Positions 55,501 through 64,000 of a stretch of 64,000 nucleotides of DNA are shown here, piece by piece (positions within the stretch are counted from its first letter, which is position 1; each line of letters opens with the position of its first letter). Under the pieces are notes generated by a model. It was not told the origin of the DNA. It did no database searches and saw only the letters and a program-made list of their open reading frames with translations. The translations under genes were made by a program, and so were the position numbers. Source of the stretch: Puniceicoccaceae bacterium (lineage in GTDB: Bacteria; Verrucomicrobiota; Verrucomicrobiia; Opitutales; Coraliomargaritaceae); the NCBI GenBank assembly GCA_002729725.1, contig PBYS01000094.1, forward strand, positions 1-64,000, written 5' to 3'.

Positions 55501-55540
55501 CGATCCCGAAAAGAAATTCTATCGCATCGTAGTGGAATAA
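52538..55540 (+). CDS. Secreted GH13 alpha-amylase with C-terminal beta module
   Basis: 1000 residues. The ATG at 52538, 10 bp after the previous stop, starts a clear signal peptide (LFLSAASLAQAAG). An N-terminal beta domain (about 25-185) precedes the GH13 barrel: D321-N325-H326 in LDAPFNHTAFD, R484/nucleophile D486 in GLRCDFG, acid/base E515 in MMSESLDGG and H573-D574 in NTSHDEAT. A fibronectin-like part (about 815-895), a Ca-binding EDHDGLSNADE repeat and a beta module follow. It hydrolyses alpha-1,4 or related glucans outside the cell. The open frame extending upstream to 52403 overlaps the giant gene and is not used. Confidence 0.88.
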   Translation: MKAPLTTTALFLSAASLAQAAGYLEVNAPGYDFRSAEYTTTHVFVDEIVGTSVNIEILYNLAGFSNITDVEVFTNVNRRDLARIDKDSDGYADGIQPIDGNSITDSPADVDPSTGHYYAPLNMTDGDSNNIWELTIPASKTGAYRLTARFKTSDSIAENNYDPNNWIWYGLRDHAVVVSPVDAREVRLYEINVFNIEASGDTFETRSTFEDLHNAAGAAHNASNRWDLSYLKNLGMNWLWFQPIHPNGIDGREPNDGWGGSGDPYDPGSPYAVKNFFEVNELMTINYNGANTTAQNRAASMTAFQNFVAAADTEEVGIMLDAPFNHTAFDVELAQIGVDLFERSGETWAPTDEIRNRDARFFSADGNYGNRASGAGDIAAGPDRFDFGKWNDVKDVFFGRYDSLVEYDSEPERSSYNSEGDWFDFTDSDWTNDDDTVAPGLQNVTRRVWDYFAEYAVFWLDQTGYVDGTPKTEANRHLGIDGLRCDFGQGLPPRAWEYMINVARTRKWNFVMMSESLDGGAVTYRSNRHFDILNENITFSLNSASDKASYRSIFDDRRNAYGQGLVLLNNTSHDEATPSDPWESVVRTAAVGMMDGSSMIFPGQELGIAGTFGYSHYENNFGKDIPHFKRWNSMMPIWNDGNFGNDQLYPVYSGIQTARKNSPALTSSNRWFLDGDGNNTKIFAAAKYETANASPASSDVVLGFVNVDRNNAQSDNFKIPESLAPLLGLQDGRSYNVKNIAAYLNDSLGMSGRRDTWLWGSGITGADLKNSGFFVSLNKVPTTDGDWSSAPYEAQYLKIYDVTAPTMTPATPDMPNNYAYEIGTEATFDWEDVAADSAGIVPDYEVTVIINSGDPTTYITSESEYTVSASEGQQVSISIRAVNPNATENKGPTSSQSQFVKLLSANGDEDHDGLSNADEKIAGTNPLDNSSRFVIGDQTVASNGDFTLTWDPVAGKTYTIQSRVDLVAGDWIYDATGQSSGSWTDTNPDPEKKFYRIVVE

Positions 55541-55571
55541 AGCCCCTACAAAAGAATCCCTTCAAAAATCC

Positions 55572-57296
55572 GTGCTAAAAAAAGCCCTCACCTCTTGCCT
55601 ATTCGCCGCCAGCCTCTGCACCACCACGCAGGCCGCCCCCGATTGGGCGAAGGACATAATCTGGTATCAAATCTTCCCGGAGCGCTTTAACAACGGTGAT
55701 CCAAGCAACGATCCCACCCGTGCCTCACTGGACGACCCGCGCAATGTTTCGCCCAAGTGGGAAATTACCCCGTGGGATTCCGAATGGTTCGACCGCGCGG
55801 ATTGGGAAAAGGAGATGAGCTATCATTTCCCCGACACGCTGCAGCACCGCCGTTACGGCGGCGACCTGCAAGGTGTCATCGACAAGCTCGACTACTTGAA
55901 AGAGCTCGGCATCACTGGCATTTATTTCAACCCGATCTTTTACGCCAACTCACTGCATAAATACGACGGCAACAGCTTTCACCACATCGATCCGCACTTC
56001 GGCCCCGCCCCCGCAGGTGACCTCGCACTGATCGCCGAAGAATCCAGCAATCCGCGCAGCTGGCAATGGACCGCCGCCGACAAGCTTTTCCTCAAGCTGC
56101 TGGCAGAAGCCAAAGCGCGCGGCATACGCGTCATTATCGACGGCGTATGGAACCATACCGGGCGCGACTTCTTCGCCTTCGCCGACATTCGCACTACCTT
56201 TCAAAAGTCCCGTTACGCGCGCTGGTATCACATCAAAGAGTTCGACGATCCCCGCACCGCGCGCAACGAGTTCGACTACCACGGCTGGTATGGTTTCAAG
56301 AGCCTACCCGAATTTGCCAACGATCCCAGCGGCAACAACCTCGCCCCAGGGCCCAAGCGCTACATTTTCAATGCAACGAAGCGCTGGATGGACCCCAACA
56401 ACGACGGCGATCCCAGCGACGGCATCGCCGGCTGGCGCCTCGACGTGGCTGAAGAAGTGCCAGCCGGATTTTGGAAGGAATGGCACGCCTACATCCGCGA
56501 GATCAACCCCGAGGTCTTCACCTCCGCCGAAATCTGGGGCAGCGCGGCGAACTACCTCAAAGACACCCACTTCGCCTCCGCCATGAACTACCGTGGCTTC
56601 GCCATCCCCGTCAAAGGCTGGCTGATCGACGGCAAAATCACCGCCAGCGAATTCGCCGCACGACTCAACCAAGAGCGCAACAGCCACGGCGACAGCGCCT
56701 ATATTTTGCAAAACCTCGTCGATTCACACGACACCCAGCGCGTGGCCTCCGCCATCGCCAACCGCGATAGTTTCCCCCAATACAAGAACGCCGACTGGTT
56801 CGACTACGACGACGGCGAACGCGTGCACGCCCGCACCCAGGGCTACAACAACGGCCCCCCCGACGCCGACGGACGCCGCATCTGGAAAATGCTCACTCTC
56901 TTTCAAGCCACCTATGTCGGCGCACCCATGATCTACTACGGCAGCGAAGTCGGCATGTGGGGCGCGGACGACCCCGAAGACCGCATGCCCACCTGGTGGC
57001 ACCGCTTCGACCCAGAAATCCACAACAGCTATCAAAGCGCGTTCCAATTACGTCACGCCCAGCCCGCCCTGCGCAGAGGTGATTTCAAAGTCCTCGAAAC
57101 CCGCGACGGTAGCCAGCTCTTCGCCTTCGAACGCACACTCGGCGACCAACGCTTAGTGATCGTCCTCAATCGCGGCAAAGGCGATGTCACCCTCGACGGC
57201 GATTACCTCGACGGCTTAAAAGTCATCCACAGCACCGATCCCAAAGCCAGCACTCGCCGCCTGCCCCCGCTCAGCGCCGCGGTATTTGGCCCCTAA
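55572..57296 (+). CDS. Secreted GH13 cyclomaltodextrinase/neopullulanase-like enzyme
   Basis: 574 residues with a signal peptide (LFAASLCTTTQAA). The barrel starts at DIIWYQIFPERF and holds D190-N194-H195 in IDGVWNHTG, R289/nucleophile D291 in GWRLDVAEEV, acid/base E320 in TSAEIWGSA and H386-D387 in DSHDTQRV. The MPTWW segment after the barrel is seen in the neopullulanase/cyclomaltodextrinase group, so it may split oligosaccharides made by the two larger enzymes, probably in the periplasm. Start is GTG at 55572, 31 bp after the second amylase. It has no Ca-repeat tail. Confidence 0.88.
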   Translation: MLKKALTSCLFAASLCTTTQAAPDWAKDIIWYQIFPERFNNGDPSNDPTRASLDDPRNVSPKWEITPWDSEWFDRADWEKEMSYHFPDTLQHRRYGGDLQGVIDKLDYLKELGITGIYFNPIFYANSLHKYDGNSFHHIDPHFGPAPAGDLALIAEESSNPRSWQWTAADKLFLKLLAEAKARGIRVIIDGVWNHTGRDFFAFADIRTTFQKSRYARWYHIKEFDDPRTARNEFDYHGWYGFKSLPEFANDPSGNNLAPGPKRYIFNATKRWMDPNNDGDPSDGIAGWRLDVAEEVPAGFWKEWHAYIREINPEVFTSAEIWGSAANYLKDTHFASAMNYRGFAIPVKGWLIDGKITASEFAARLNQERNSHGDSAYILQNLVDSHDTQRVASAIANRDSFPQYKNADWFDYDDGERVHARTQGYNNGPPDADGRRIWKMLTLFQATYVGAPMIYYGSEVGMWGADDPEDRMPTWWHRFDPEIHNSYQSAFQLRHAQPALRRGDFKVLETRDGSQLFAFERTLGDQRLVIVLNRGKGDVTLDGDYLDGLKVIHSTDPKASTRRLPPLSAAVFGP

Positions 57297-57335
57297 ATAT
57301 CATAGCTACGCTTTACCGTCAAAGCTCCCTCATCA

Positions 57336-57902
57336 TTACGGAGTGCCCTTGAAATGTAAGTCGTCGGCCTTGGCCGCCACAAACATATCGCTCCACGGCT
57401 GCACGGCTGCGATCGTCGCGGGCACTGCGTCGATTTGAGTATTGAGCACCCCCACCACCGCGATGCTCTCTTTGCGATTAAACATGCGTAGACGCAAACC
57501 CAACTTATCCAACATTGGCTTGAGTTCAGTCACATCGACACCTTCCGCCAAGTAAATCGAGATCTGATCGGCCGCCATAAAACTAAATTCACCGCTATCC
57601 AACGACTCAACCGCACGCACATAAGGGTAGCTCTCCTCGAAGTTCAGTAGCCACACACGCTGTTCAGGCTGCTCCATATTGGGCAAATAGCCGAAATCGA
57701 TAATCTGCCCCTGATAAATAGCCGCAGGCATACCACTCGGTAAAGGCTCCGCTCCAGCCGCCACCATCTCGGCATTATGCGCCACCCATGGGTCCACAGT
57801 TGCTTCCTCTTTCTGTGAGCGGCGTGCCAACAGCATAGAAACAATTAACATACCGATAAAGAAGCCGACGCCATAGACGATAATACGATCTGAAGTTTTC
57901 AT
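57336..57902 (-). CDS. Unknown protein with N-terminal membrane helix
   Basis: 188 residues. A membrane segment near the N-terminus (VYGVGFFIGMLIVSMLL) is followed by a soluble part of unknown fold with alternating beta and alpha stretches. No catalytic motif is recognisable. It starts 7 bp after the upstream small membrane protein gene, so they form a pair. Confidence 0.6.
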   Translation of the reverse strand: MKTSDRIIVYGVGFFIGMLIVSMLLARRSQKEEATVDPWVAHNAEMVAAGAEPLPSGMPAAIYQGQIIDFGYLPNMEQPEQRVWLLNFEESYPYVRAVESLDSGEFSFMAADQISIYLAEGVDVTELKPMLDKLGLRLRMFNRKESIAVVGVLNTQIDAVPATIAAVQPWSDMFVAAKADDLHFKGTP

Positions 57903-57909
57903 AAAGCCT

Positions 57910-58185
57910 CTACTGTTCTGATTCCCCGTGCCGCTGCAAGTACTCCTTACGCGCCCGCATCACGCAGAGCACAATCGCCAAGCCACCAGCCCAGACGCCT
58001 CCGTAGGTCAGCCCATTCGTAAAACCAAAGGCCGCCAAAAACCCGAAGTCAGGGCCATCCATGCAACAAAGCCCAAACAACAGATGCGAGAGCACCCCGA
58101 GCATGGCCCCTGTAAAACAGATGATCAGCACAAAATAAAGCCAAGTCAGCAACCAGTGGAAAATTTGAAGTAAGATTCGAAGCAT
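57910..58185 (-). CDS. Small three-helix membrane protein
   Basis: 91 residues with about three hydrophobic segments and a CCMDGPDFG loop. Not recognised. It is coupled by 7 bp to the downstream membrane-anchored protein gene. Confidence 0.6.
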   Translation of the reverse strand: MLRILLQIFHWLLTWLYFVLIICFTGAMLGVLSHLLFGLCCMDGPDFGFLAAFGFTNGLTYGGVWAGGLAIVLCVMRARKEYLQRHGESEQ

Positions 58186-58281
58186 TATGCCCGAAACTTG
58201 GAAGCCTCCTCCTAAGCTGGCAAGTCATTCATCTATTTTGCCGATTTCGAGCTCACCGCAGACGCTATTGGCATAGCGTCG

Positions 58282-58548
58282 CTACAGCCCAGATAATTTG
58301 ACTTCAAGCAACTTCACTTTTTGGGATTTTGCCAGACGCTTAATACGTCGTTCCTCAATGGTGGCTTCCGACTGCGTGCCCACCTCTTTGCTGTAGATCA
58401 ATTCCAGCGGCGCGCGCCCACGCACGTATTTCGCCGACTTGGGACTGCCGCTCGCATGCTCTTCAAAACGCCGTGCCACATCGGTGGAAATTCCGGTGTA
58501 GAAAGTACCATCCGCACAGCGAATCATATAGACCCACCACTGACTCAC
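58282..58548 (-). CDS. GIY-YIG nuclease-fold protein
   Basis: 88 residues. YMIRCADGTFYTGIS followed by DVARRFEEHASG is the GIY-YIG fold in its YhbQ/UvrC-N-like form, with the Arg and His of the active-site helix and the late glutamate in SEATIEERRIKRL. Single-domain members are small DNA-acting proteins of uncertain role. It stands alone. Confidence 0.85.
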   Translation of the reverse strand: MSQWWVYMIRCADGTFYTGISTDVARRFEEHASGSPKSAKYVRGRAPLELIYSKEVGTQSEATIEERRIKRLAKSQKVKLLEVKLSGL

Positions 58549-58727
58549 AGCGCTTGGTCGTCTACGACTCCATCCAATCCACTCTCACAAGGGCATTTCA
58601 TAGATCCCCGATAATAAGCATCCGAAATCTGAACCGCAATAATGAAGCGTTAAAAACATGTCCCGCTCCCCATCCTAAGTCTAAGTTTGGATTTACATCG
58701 AGTGACGATTCGGCATTACTGCACCTC

Positions 58728-59213
58728 ATGCGCCCTTTCTATACCCTAATTCTAACTGCTGCTCTCTGCTTTGTCGCTGGCTATACGATCGGCAAAAAAC
58801 ACAAGCCCATCCCGACAGCTCCAGCCACTGAGCAAGCCGAAGCTGTGCCAGTAAGCGAGCCAGCGCCCATCCCCGCCCCCATTCCGGAGACAAGACAACC
58901 AACAGCCCCCGAGGTGATCCCCCCAAAGCCCACCGAACCTGAACGATTTGCGGCCCGCGCACTACAAGCCGAGATTACCCTGACGGACTCCATCGCACGC
59001 TCGCTGATCTGTGAACTACTCACCGCCACCGAAAAACACCTCAAAGTGCGTAGAAAATCAGATAACCGCATCGTCGAAGTGCCAGTCACCATGCTCAGCC
59101 AAGAGGATCAAGCCTTCGCCGCCTATTTATATAAAGTTGAACAGGAGAAACAGCTGCCGGCTTCGATCAGCGATGCGGATAAAATTTGGGACGAACTGTT
59201 TAAAGGGATGTAG
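58728..59213 (+). CDS. Secreted/anchored protein with SHD1-like domain
   Basis: 161 residues. The ATG at 58728 gives a membrane signal (YTLILTAALCFVAGYTIG), then a Pro/Ala-rich linker (about 35-70), then a small domain with LKVRRKSDNRIVEVPVTMLS and QEDQAFAAYL. That pattern resembles the SHD1 domain (...V.L....G....VPl..LS..D..Y), common in Verrucomicrobiota and Planctomycetota extracytoplasmic proteins. Binding partner is unknown. A longer open frame upstream (58473) is not convincing because it lacks a signal and overlaps the GIY-YIG gene. Confidence 0.6.
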   Translation: MRPFYTLILTAALCFVAGYTIGKKHKPIPTAPATEQAEAVPVSEPAPIPAPIPETRQPTAPEVIPPKPTEPERFAARALQAEITLTDSIARSLICELLTATEKHLKVRRKSDNRIVEVPVTMLSQEDQAFAAYLYKVEQEKQLPASISDADKIWDELFKGM

Positions 59214-59223
59214 GCTTTGCCAA

Positions 59224-61284
59224 TTATGGAGTTTGCGTGATTTGTAGACGCAAGAAGATCTGTGCCACGGAAGCTTCCAAACGAAGCGTCAATTCACTCG
59301 CATCGTCTGTTGTGATACTGGCTCCGCTGACTTCGCTCGGAGATTTCCAATCTTCATTCAAGTCTGTGGTCGCCTGAATCAGATAACTCACATCCGTTGC
59401 TCCACTGCGCTTGCTCACGCTGAAGACACGAGAACCATCCGGATTCGCCTCCAAACTGGGGAAGTTTTCGTGATCAATGCTGCTTGCGGACATGCCGGCC
59501 ACCGCATACTCGATTAGATTCACAATGCCATCGTGATCGTCATCATCATTGGCTGCACCAACTAATTCGTTCTCATAAGCCCACAAGGCATAGCCAGATA
59601 GAGCGACTGGTTGATAGTCAAACTTCGTATTCAAACCACCTGCGATCACAATCGATGTCGTAAAAGTCTCCAGCCCATCGCCAGAAAACGTCACTGTGTA
59701 GCTGCCATCTTCGGACACCGGAATGGCATAGGCGCCTGAGCTAGTGCTCAGGGTATAGAGAGCACTACCTTCGACATCAATGCGCACGCCCCCGTAACCT
59801 TCATGCTCAATGTGATTCGTCACCGTGTAAAAGCCATCCTCATTCGTATCATTGTAGACAAGCCCAGTGATATAAGTCACACCATTCGCAATTCCCAAAT
59901 CTTGAGTGACCAGCTGTGCTCCGACAGAGCCATTGCTACCATTGACCACACCGATGCCCGCTTCGTTAAATGACGCGTTGTGTATATTCATACGGTGCCC
60001 CGCAGGATTCTGCATCCCCTGCCCCACGAAGTCTGCGTTATAATTAGCTGCCCCGGTGTCGACGGTATTTCCCCAGTCCACGTCAAAGCTCGCATGCCCG
60101 TGCTCCACTGAATCCGCATAGGAATACACATTCTCGCCCGCACCGCCCGAGTAGCCGACTCGATTCAAACGCGTGCCCAAGCTATCACCCGCCAGAAAGG
60201 GCGCAATCGGATTACTCGAACTATCATGCCCTTGAAATTGGTTTAGATACATATCTTGACTGTGCTTAGTCGCCGTCTCCATCAGAAGGGCGTTAAAGGC
60301 TAAAGGTTGCGCACTGGCCGCAAAATAGCCGTTGTTAATCGAGGTCTGAAACTGACTGATAATGTCGGATGGATTGACACTAAAGTAAGTGTACGCATTC
60401 GTCACATCCGGATCAGTCAAGGCCGCAAGACGCGCGGCTTCAGCCATCGCATCCGCACGTGAGCGATTGAGGAATTCCAAATACAGCACCTCATCAGGCG
60501 TGGGGTCCCCAATCACCCACTCGGTTTTTTGTAATTCACCACCGATCTGAATGTCATCGATCAACCAGCCATAATAAACTTCGGTATTTGTCCATGCAGA
60601 GCTACTTAAAAAATCATAATAGAAGCGAATCCGAATCTGTTGATTCTCATAGCTTGCACCCAGATTCACCGACCGTAAGACATAGACACCCTCCCCACTA
60701 TCACCACTCCCCGCTTGAGAATAAATCGTATCGGGCCAAGTGCTGCCACCGTCATGCGAAACCTGCACTTTGGCAATTTGGTAAGAGGTCGCATACTGCA
60801 AGCGAGATTGAAAAAATAACTGGGTATCCGCCAGCACGTCGATATCCACATCCAATTCAAACCAATTGTCATTAAAAGACGGATTTGCCAGATGGAAGGC
60901 GTAGCTCCCTTTCGCGACACGCTCCGACTGGATCAAGTCATAATCTGCATCACTAAAATCAGAAACATCCGTCAACCCATTCTCAGCACCTTCCGCCCAA
61001 TTACTAACGCCCGCGCCGAAGAGTGCAGCCGATGGTGCATCCAATGGCTGCTCACTGCTTCGCACCTGACTCCTCGCAGAGAAATCTAACTCGTTCTCTC
61101 GCAAGTCAACCGGTGCCCCTGTAACAAGGGGCACCTCCGGCTGGTAAAAGACAGGCGGCGGTGCCGCACGCTCCTGCGCCGTCAAAGCGAATGAGGTGAA
61201 TAGCAAAAGGAAACAACCCACTCCACCGAGGCGGAAACAACCCTTAATAAGCATGACTACTAGCATCCATAAGACGATAGCCAT
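59224..61284 (-). CDS. Secreted CAP/SCP-domain protein
   Basis: 686 residues. An N-terminal hydrophobic segment (CFLLLFTSFALTAQ) is followed by a lectin-like beta domain (about 90-235, with KVQVSHDGGSTWP). The CAP domain (about 250-460) has FNALLMETATKHSQDM, GAGENVY, VEHGHASFDVDW and NPAGHRMNIHNASF, its conserved His/Glu/Asn segments. An SdrD-like beta unit (TGLVYNDTNEDGFY), an acidic Ca-binding DDDDHDGIVNLIEYA repeat and a final beta module follow. CAP proteins are secreted and of varied role. The start is 61284; ATGs at 61266 and 61254 are alternatives. Confidence 0.82.
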   Translation of the reverse strand: MAIVLWMLVVMLIKGCFRLGGVGCFLLLFTSFALTAQERAAPPPVFYQPEVPLVTGAPVDLRENELDFSARSQVRSSEQPLDAPSAALFGAGVSNWAEGAENGLTDVSDFSDADYDLIQSERVAKGSYAFHLANPSFNDNWFELDVDIDVLADTQLFFQSRLQYATSYQIAKVQVSHDGGSTWPDTIYSQAGSGDSGEGVYVLRSVNLGASYENQQIRIRFYYDFLSSSAWTNTEVYYGWLIDDIQIGGELQKTEWVIGDPTPDEVLYLEFLNRSRADAMAEAARLAALTDPDVTNAYTYFSVNPSDIISQFQTSINNGYFAASAQPLAFNALLMETATKHSQDMYLNQFQGHDSSSNPIAPFLAGDSLGTRLNRVGYSGGAGENVYSYADSVEHGHASFDVDWGNTVDTGAANYNADFVGQGMQNPAGHRMNIHNASFNEAGIGVVNGSNGSVGAQLVTQDLGIANGVTYITGLVYNDTNEDGFYTVTNHIEHEGYGGVRIDVEGSALYTLSTSSGAYAIPVSEDGSYTVTFSGDGLETFTTSIVIAGGLNTKFDYQPVALSGYALWAYENELVGAANDDDDHDGIVNLIEYAVAGMSASSIDHENFPSLEANPDGSRVFSVSKRSGATDVSYLIQATTDLNEDWKSPSEVSGASITTDDASELTLRLEASVAQIFLRLQITQTP

Positions 61285-61413
61285 TTTAATTCATTCGGCA
61301 AGCACTACCGCCTACCAGAAGCACCCAGACCGCCATTTAATCAGCCTTCAGCCTCAGTTCAGACTTTGCTTTGACATTAATTTCACCCAGAACTAAGCAT
61401 TCCCCGCAGCCAG

Positions 61414-64000
61414 ATGCATAGCCAACTAGAACTCACACCGCACGGAGTCGTCATCGCGCAACGCCCCGTGGCGGCCTCACTCGAAGCCTTTAACGGCTCC
61501 GAGTCGGCCGGGCTGTTTCAGATTGCGGGACATAAACTCCCCAGCGACCTAGATGCCTCGGTCCATTTTTGGAAAGCCTTCACTGAATCTTTTATCCGCG
61601 CACTTTGTCACCTACCAGAGACAACGAGCACTACGATCAATATTTCCGCCCCGGATCCAAGCACACTGACCGAGCGCATACTCACCGCGCCGCCCATGCG
61701 GGGGGCGGAATACCTCTCGAGTGACTGTCTATTGGCGATCTGGCAACGGCTGAACGAATGGGCCGCAGCGCAAATCGCCCGCGATGGGCTGGCTCCTTTT
61801 CTAGCCGAGCATGCGCCGCGCTGGGCACGCGTCGGGCGGGTCACCCTACACCTAGCCGAGAACAAGAGCGACCCCGAGTATCCTTTCGCATTTATGGCCT
61901 CCTACGCCTCGGGGCTCACAACTTCGGGACAAGTGCAACAGCTCCCGCTCGGCAAAGCGCTGCAAGAATACGCAGGCGCGCAAGATAAGGGCGCTCTGTT
62001 AAAGCTGCTCTCACCGCTACATGCGGCCGCGCAGCAGTGCGACTTCCTCAACGAATTAATCGAGACGGGCGACATTTTCCACCCGCTGGTCTGGTTACCG
62101 GAAGAGGCCTTCCGCTTTCTGAAAAATGCGCCGATCTACGAAGATGCAGGCCTGCTGGTGCGCCTACCGAACTGGTGGAAAAAGCGCGGCAAGCGGCCTC
62201 AAGTGAGCGCGACGCTGGGACAAAAAAAGCACAGCTCCGTCGGCAAAGACGCGCTGTTGGATTTCAAATTGGAGGTCGTCATTGATGGCGTGCCACTCTC
62301 GGCAGCGGAAATAGAACAGCTGCTCGCCGGCGAAGATGGTCTGGTGCTACTGAGTGGGCAGTGGATCGAAGTCGACCGCGCCAAACTGCAGCAAGCCCTC
62401 GAGCACTGGCAGGCAGTCGCAGCACAAGGTGGCCTCTCCTTAATCGAGGGCATGCGCCTATTGGCAGGCGCGCCCGCCGACCTGAGTCCGGAAGCGGACA
62501 GCGAAGGCAGCCAAGAATGGGCCTTCGCCCAGGCAGGCGACTGGCTCCAGGAAACACTTGATCAGTTGCGCAATCCGGAGCGAACGGCACCACCTGAAAC
62601 TTTGCAGGCCACCTTACGCCCCTATCAGGAAAAAGGGCTCAACTGGCTCTGGTTCTGTGCGCAGACAGGTCTGGGTGCCTGCTTGGCCGACGACATGGGA
62701 CTGGGAAAGACCATTCAAGTGCTGGCCGCCCTGCTACACAAACAAGCCGAGCTGCCCGACACGCCCCCGAGCCTACTGGTGGTTCCCGCCTCTCTGATAG
62801 GGAACTGGCAACGCGAAGCACAGAAATTTGCACCCTCGTTGCGAATCGGCGTCGCCCACCGCTCTTCCGCAGCCAGCGACACGATGCGACACTCCGCCGA
62901 AGGACTCGCCGACGGCGCATACGATTTGATCATCACCACCTACGGCATGCTCTCGCGCCTCGATTGGCTCAGCAAAGTCGCATGGCACTGGGTGGTATTG
63001 GACGAAGCGCAGGCAATTAAAAACCACAGCACACGTCAGAGCAAAGCCGTGCGCCAACTGCAGGCCCACGCGCGCTTCGCCCTCACTGGCACGCCGATCG
63101 AGAACCACCTCGGCGACCTCTGGTCACTCTTCGACTTCCTCAATCCCGGCCTGCTCGGCAACGCCAACCAATTTAAACGGTTCGCCAAATCCCTAGCATC
63201 CGGCGACGGCGAGAACTACGCCCCGCTACGCCGGCTGGTGGCTCCGTATATTCTGCGCCGGCTCAAAACTGACAAAAGTATCATTAACGACCTGCCCGAT
63301 AAGACCGAGATGAAGGTCTTCTGCGGCCTCTCCACAAAGCAGGCCAAACTCTACCAGCAGACAGCCAAAACTTTAGAGACGGAACTCAAAAGCACCGCGG
63401 GCATCCAGCGCAAGGGCCTAGTGCTCGCTTACCTAATGCGCTTCAAGCAGATATGCAACCACCCCGACCAACTCACCAAGACCGGCGATTACACGCCCAA
63501 AGATAGCGCAAAATTCACCCGACTCGCCGAGCTTTGCAGTGAGATTGAATCGCGCGGCGAAAAAGTTCTCATATTCACACAGTTCAAAGAAATCACCGAT
63601 CCACTCGAAGCCTGCTTGGCCGAGGTATTCGGCCGCAACGGCCTCATTCTGCATGGCGGCACCCCGATTACAGAGCGTCAAAGCATGGTCGAGCGCTTTC
63701 AACGCGAAGACGGCCCGCCCTTTTTCATACTCTCTCTCAAGGCCGGCGGCACGGGGCTCAATCTGACAGCTGCCTCACATGTCATTCACTTCGACCGCTG
63801 GTGGAACCCCGCCATTGAAAACCAGGCCACCGACCGCGCCTACCGCATTGGCCAACGACGCAATGTCTTAGTGCATAAGTTTATCACCACAGGCACCCTC
63901 GAAGAAAGAATCGACAAACTGATCTCTGGAAAACAAAACACGGCCAATCAGATCTTGACCAGCGGCAGTACAGAAAAAGCATTCACTGATATGAATAACG
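61414..64000 (+). CDS. SNF2/Rad54-family helicase, 3' end beyond window
   Basis: 862 codons are present and the frame is open to the right edge. About 400 N-terminal residues form the bacterial SNF2-associated region. The ATPase has Walker A DDMGLGKT (K432), VVPASLIGNW, the DEAQ box (D530), LTGTPIENHLGDLWSLFDFL, and the C-terminal helicase lobe with LIFTQFKE, LSLKAGGTGLNL, HFDRWWNPA and the RAYRIGQ motif. It is expected to remodel protein-DNA complexes using ATP. The missing C-terminus should be short, since motif VI has already passed. Confidence 0.9.
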   Translation, partial: MHSQLELTPHGVVIAQRPVAASLEAFNGSESAGLFQIAGHKLPSDLDASVHFWKAFTESFIRALCHLPETTSTTINISAPDPSTLTERILTAPPMRGAEYLSSDCLLAIWQRLNEWAAAQIARDGLAPFLAEHAPRWARVGRVTLHLAENKSDPEYPFAFMASYASGLTTSGQVQQLPLGKALQEYAGAQDKGALLKLLSPLHAAAQQCDFLNELIETGDIFHPLVWLPEEAFRFLKNAPIYEDAGLLVRLPNWWKKRGKRPQVSATLGQKKHSSVGKDALLDFKLEVVIDGVPLSAAEIEQLLAGEDGLVLLSGQWIEVDRAKLQQALEHWQAVAAQGGLSLIEGMRLLAGAPADLSPEADSEGSQEWAFAQAGDWLQETLDQLRNPERTAPPETLQATLRPYQEKGLNWLWFCAQTGLGACLADDMGLGKTIQVLAALLHKQAELPDTPPSLLVVPASLIGNWQREAQKFAPSLRIGVAHRSSAASDTMRHSAEGLADGAYDLIITTYGMLSRLDWLSKVAWHWVVLDEAQAIKNHSTRQSKAVRQLQAHARFALTGTPIENHLGDLWSLFDFLNPGLLGNANQFKRFAKSLASGDGENYAPLRRLVAPYILRRLKTDKSIINDLPDKTEMKVFCGLSTKQAKLYQQTAKTLETELKSTAGIQRKGLVLAYLMRFKQICNHPDQLTKTGDYTPKDSAKFTRLAELCSEIESRGEKVLIFTQFKEITDPLEACLAEVFGRNGLILHGGTPITERQSMVERFQREDGPPFFILSLKAGGTGLNLTAASHVIHFDRWWNPAIENQATDRAYRIGQRRNVLVHKFITTGTLEERIDKLISGKQNTANQILTSGSTEKAFTDMNN

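Noticed and set aside
58473-58727. Longer version of the SHD1-like protein
   Set aside because: The added 85 residues overlap the GIY-YIG gene and hide the evident signal segment at 58728.

Overview
The window reads as chromosomal DNA of a marine member of Verrucomicrobiota, most likely Opitutales (Coraliomargarita/Puniceicoccaceae-like). That placement is inference from several traits: a secreted protein with a C-terminal PEP-CTERM sorting tail, very large secreted glycoside hydrolases, secreted proteins ending in acidic Ca-binding repeats plus a beta module, an ExbB/ExbD/TPR/vWA envelope cluster, a Gram-negative outer membrane (LpxB, TolC-type protein, RND pump), moderately high GC and few clear Shine-Dalgarno sites. 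No rRNA, tRNA, CRISPR array or insertion sequence was recognised.

Layout. 1-9.9 kb: an MsbA-like ABC exporter; a leftward set of TauE/SafE-like membrane protein, HtrA protease and homoserine dehydrogenase; then an unusual rightward ligA with a duplicated domain Ia and no zinc-finger cysteines. The ligA gene turns AT-richer after its first ~220 bases and is translationally coupled to a small SWIM-finger protein and an unknown protein, followed by a DUF4160/DUF2442 pair. 9.9-22.1 kb: housekeeping genes (AspT/YidE transporter, DAHP synthase, malate dehydrogenase, amidase, MscS, MntR-like regulator, TPR protein, YhaM-like HD nuclease, ferredoxin, lipocalin, LpxB, Gfo/Idh oxidoreductase). 22.2-28.5 kb: a tripartite RND efflux operon headed by a TetR gene broken by an internal deletion. 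28.5-35.5 kb: small genes, FMN reductase, PEP-CTERM protein, RecN, a Yip1-like membrane protein and an ABC-F ATPase.

35.6-42.9 kb: six co-directional genes (two secreted TPR proteins, ExbB, two ExbD, and a TonB-like anchor fused to a vWA-like domain) that look like one proton-driven envelope machine. 43.0-57.3 kb: an alpha-glucan locus with a divergent LacI regulator and three secreted GH13 enzymes. The first is a 2781-residue protein with a complete GH13 catalytic domain at its N-terminus and, by motif reading, a GH57-like catalytic domain at its C-terminus. 57.3-64 kb: small hypothetical genes, a GIY-YIG protein, an SHD1-like protein, a secreted CAP-domain protein and a SNF2/Rad54-type helicase cut by the window edge.

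Most noteworthy: the GH13-GH57 fusion, the chimeric ligA with its SWIM-finger neighbour, the ExbBD-TPR-vWA cluster, and the broken TetR gene in front of an intact efflux operon with a hairpin and tandem repeat between adaptor and pump.
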